Notes under the pieces: generated by a model | What the model was told of the DNA's origin: nothing | Databases searched by the model: none | What the model saw: the letters and a program-made list of their open reading frames with translations, nothing else | Part shown: positions 63,394 through 64,000 of the stretch, in pieces | How positions within the stretch are numbered: position 1 is the stretch's first letter | How the letters are laid out: each line of letters begins with the position of its first letter | From: Pseudomonas sp. Fl4BN1 | GTDB lineage: Bacteria; Pseudomonadota; Gammaproteobacteria; Pseudomonadales; Pseudomonadaceae | Assembly: GCF_009908285.1 (NCBI RefSeq) | Contig: NZ_JAAARM010000001.1 | Span: 310,001-374,000 of the forward strand | Direction: 5' to 3' | Length of the DNA: 64,000 bases | Program-made: the position numbers and the translations under genes

Positions 63394-64000
63394 TCGGACA
63401 GGTCTTCCTCGGCAGCAGGGCTATTCAGGGGCTTGCGGGCCACCACGTTGACCAGGGTTTCCTCGCGCTGGCCCACCGGCGGTGGCTGGCGCAGGCCGAA
63501 GCGTTCCAGCAGGCCGAAGTCCTTGGCGCGGCTCCACCACAGGTAGGGATAAGACACGTTCTGCGGGCCGAATTCAAAGCCCTGCTGACGAATCATCTGC
63601 AAATATTCGGCGGCGCTTTTCTGCACCTGCATCGGATGGCGGAACAGCCAGCGAATCACCCAGGTATCGATGTAGGCCTCGGTGGATTCGGCGAACAGCA
63701 GGTAACCCCCGGGCTTGAGCACCCGGTAGAACTCGGCCAGGGCCTGTTGCTGCTCCACCAGATGATGGAAGGTCTGGTGGCAGAACAGCAGGTCGACGCT
63801 GGCATCAGCCAGCTCCAGGGTGGCGCAGTCGCTGCCGATCAGCTCCACCTGAAGCTGCTGGCGGCGGGCTTCTTCGGCGCTGAGCTGGAGGCTGTGGGGG
63901 TCGGCGTCGAGGCCGATCAGGCGCTGCGGAGCGAATACCTGGCGCAGGTACTGGAAGGACTTGCCCTGGCCGCAGCCGGCATCCAGCAGCACCGGGTGGC
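63390..64000 (-). CDS. Class I SAM-dependent methyltransferase (N-terminus outside window)
   Basis: The frame is open to the right edge, so the start lies beyond the window; 203 residues are visible. The SAM-binding motif I is at the edge (PVLLDAGCGQGKSF), followed by the acidic loop LIGLDADPHSL, LIGSDCATLEL and the post-motif VLKPGGYLLFAEST. In APE clusters a methyltransferase is common and probably methylates the aryl ring. The substrate cannot be told from the sequence. A GTG at 63992 is internal. Confidence 0.88.
   Translation of the reverse strand, partial: HPVLLDAGCGQGKSFQYLRQVFAPQRLIGLDADPHSLQLSAEEARRQQLQVELIGSDCATLELADASVDLLFCHQTFHHLVEQQQALAEFYRVLKPGGYLLFAESTEAYIDTWVIRWLFRHPMQVQKSAAEYLQMIRQQGFEFGPQNVSYPYLWWSRAKDFGLLERFGLRQPPPVGQREETLVNVVARKPLNSPAAEEDLSE

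Overview
The window is a stretch of chromosome from a Pseudomonas of the P. fluorescens group. This is inferred from the medium-chain-length PHA locus (phaC1-phaZ-phaC2-phaD convergent with phaI-phaF), the ponA/pilMNOPQ-aroK-aroB-damX-gltBD order, the opgGH pair, the hisI-hisE-tatABC order, and many REP-type repeats of the GTAGGAGC..GGCTTGC family. No rRNA, tRNA, CRISPR array, prophage or insertion sequence was seen. Nearly everything is dense core genome; accessory character is confined to about 55-64 kb.

Layout. 0-3.5 kb: end of a hut operon (hutI, hutG), then pip-dtd. 3.7-8.1 kb: opgG-opgH for periplasmic glucans. 8.4-11.1 kb: an amino-acid-type ABC importer (binding protein, permease with an extra extracytoplasmic segment, ATPase), convergent with an HBM-type chemoreceptor. 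13.2-19.3 kb: a nine-gene leftward run ubiE-ubiJ-ubiB-hisI-hisE-tatA-tatB-tatC-rsmE (ubiquinone, histidine, Tat export, rRNA methylation). 19.4-26.4 kb: PHA granule and synthesis genes around a shared bidirectional terminator. 26.7-34.1 kb: DUF971 protein, hslVU, a SPOR protein, argS and priA, all leftward. 34.4-36.9 kb: rpmE, a secreted nuclease-like gene and maeB. 37-53.6 kb: ponA divergent from pilMNOPQ-aroK-aroB-damX, then gltB-gltD. 53.8-54.9 kb: hemE. 54.9-55.3 kb: a perfect-period tandem array of four 110-bp REP doublets. 55.3-57.6 kb: divergent MFS exporter and LysR regulator. 57.6-64 kb: the promoter-distal part of a leftward aryl-polyene (APE) type II polyketide operon (methyltransferase, DUF3261 lipoprotein, KS, DH, KR, KS, lipoprotein, and two paralogous small exported proteins). 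The window ends inside the methyltransferase.

The most noteworthy items are the 110-bp REPIN array, the APE operon with its duplicated small secreted proteins, an intrinsic terminator folded from the first codons of the nuclease gene after rpmE, a PilQ secretin too short to carry AMIN domains, the permease with an inserted extracytoplasmic segment, and a low-complexity Lys/Ala tail in OpgG. Many start codons were moved inward from the longest possible reading frame on the basis of ribosome-binding sites, translational overlaps and family N-termini; these choices are explained per gene.
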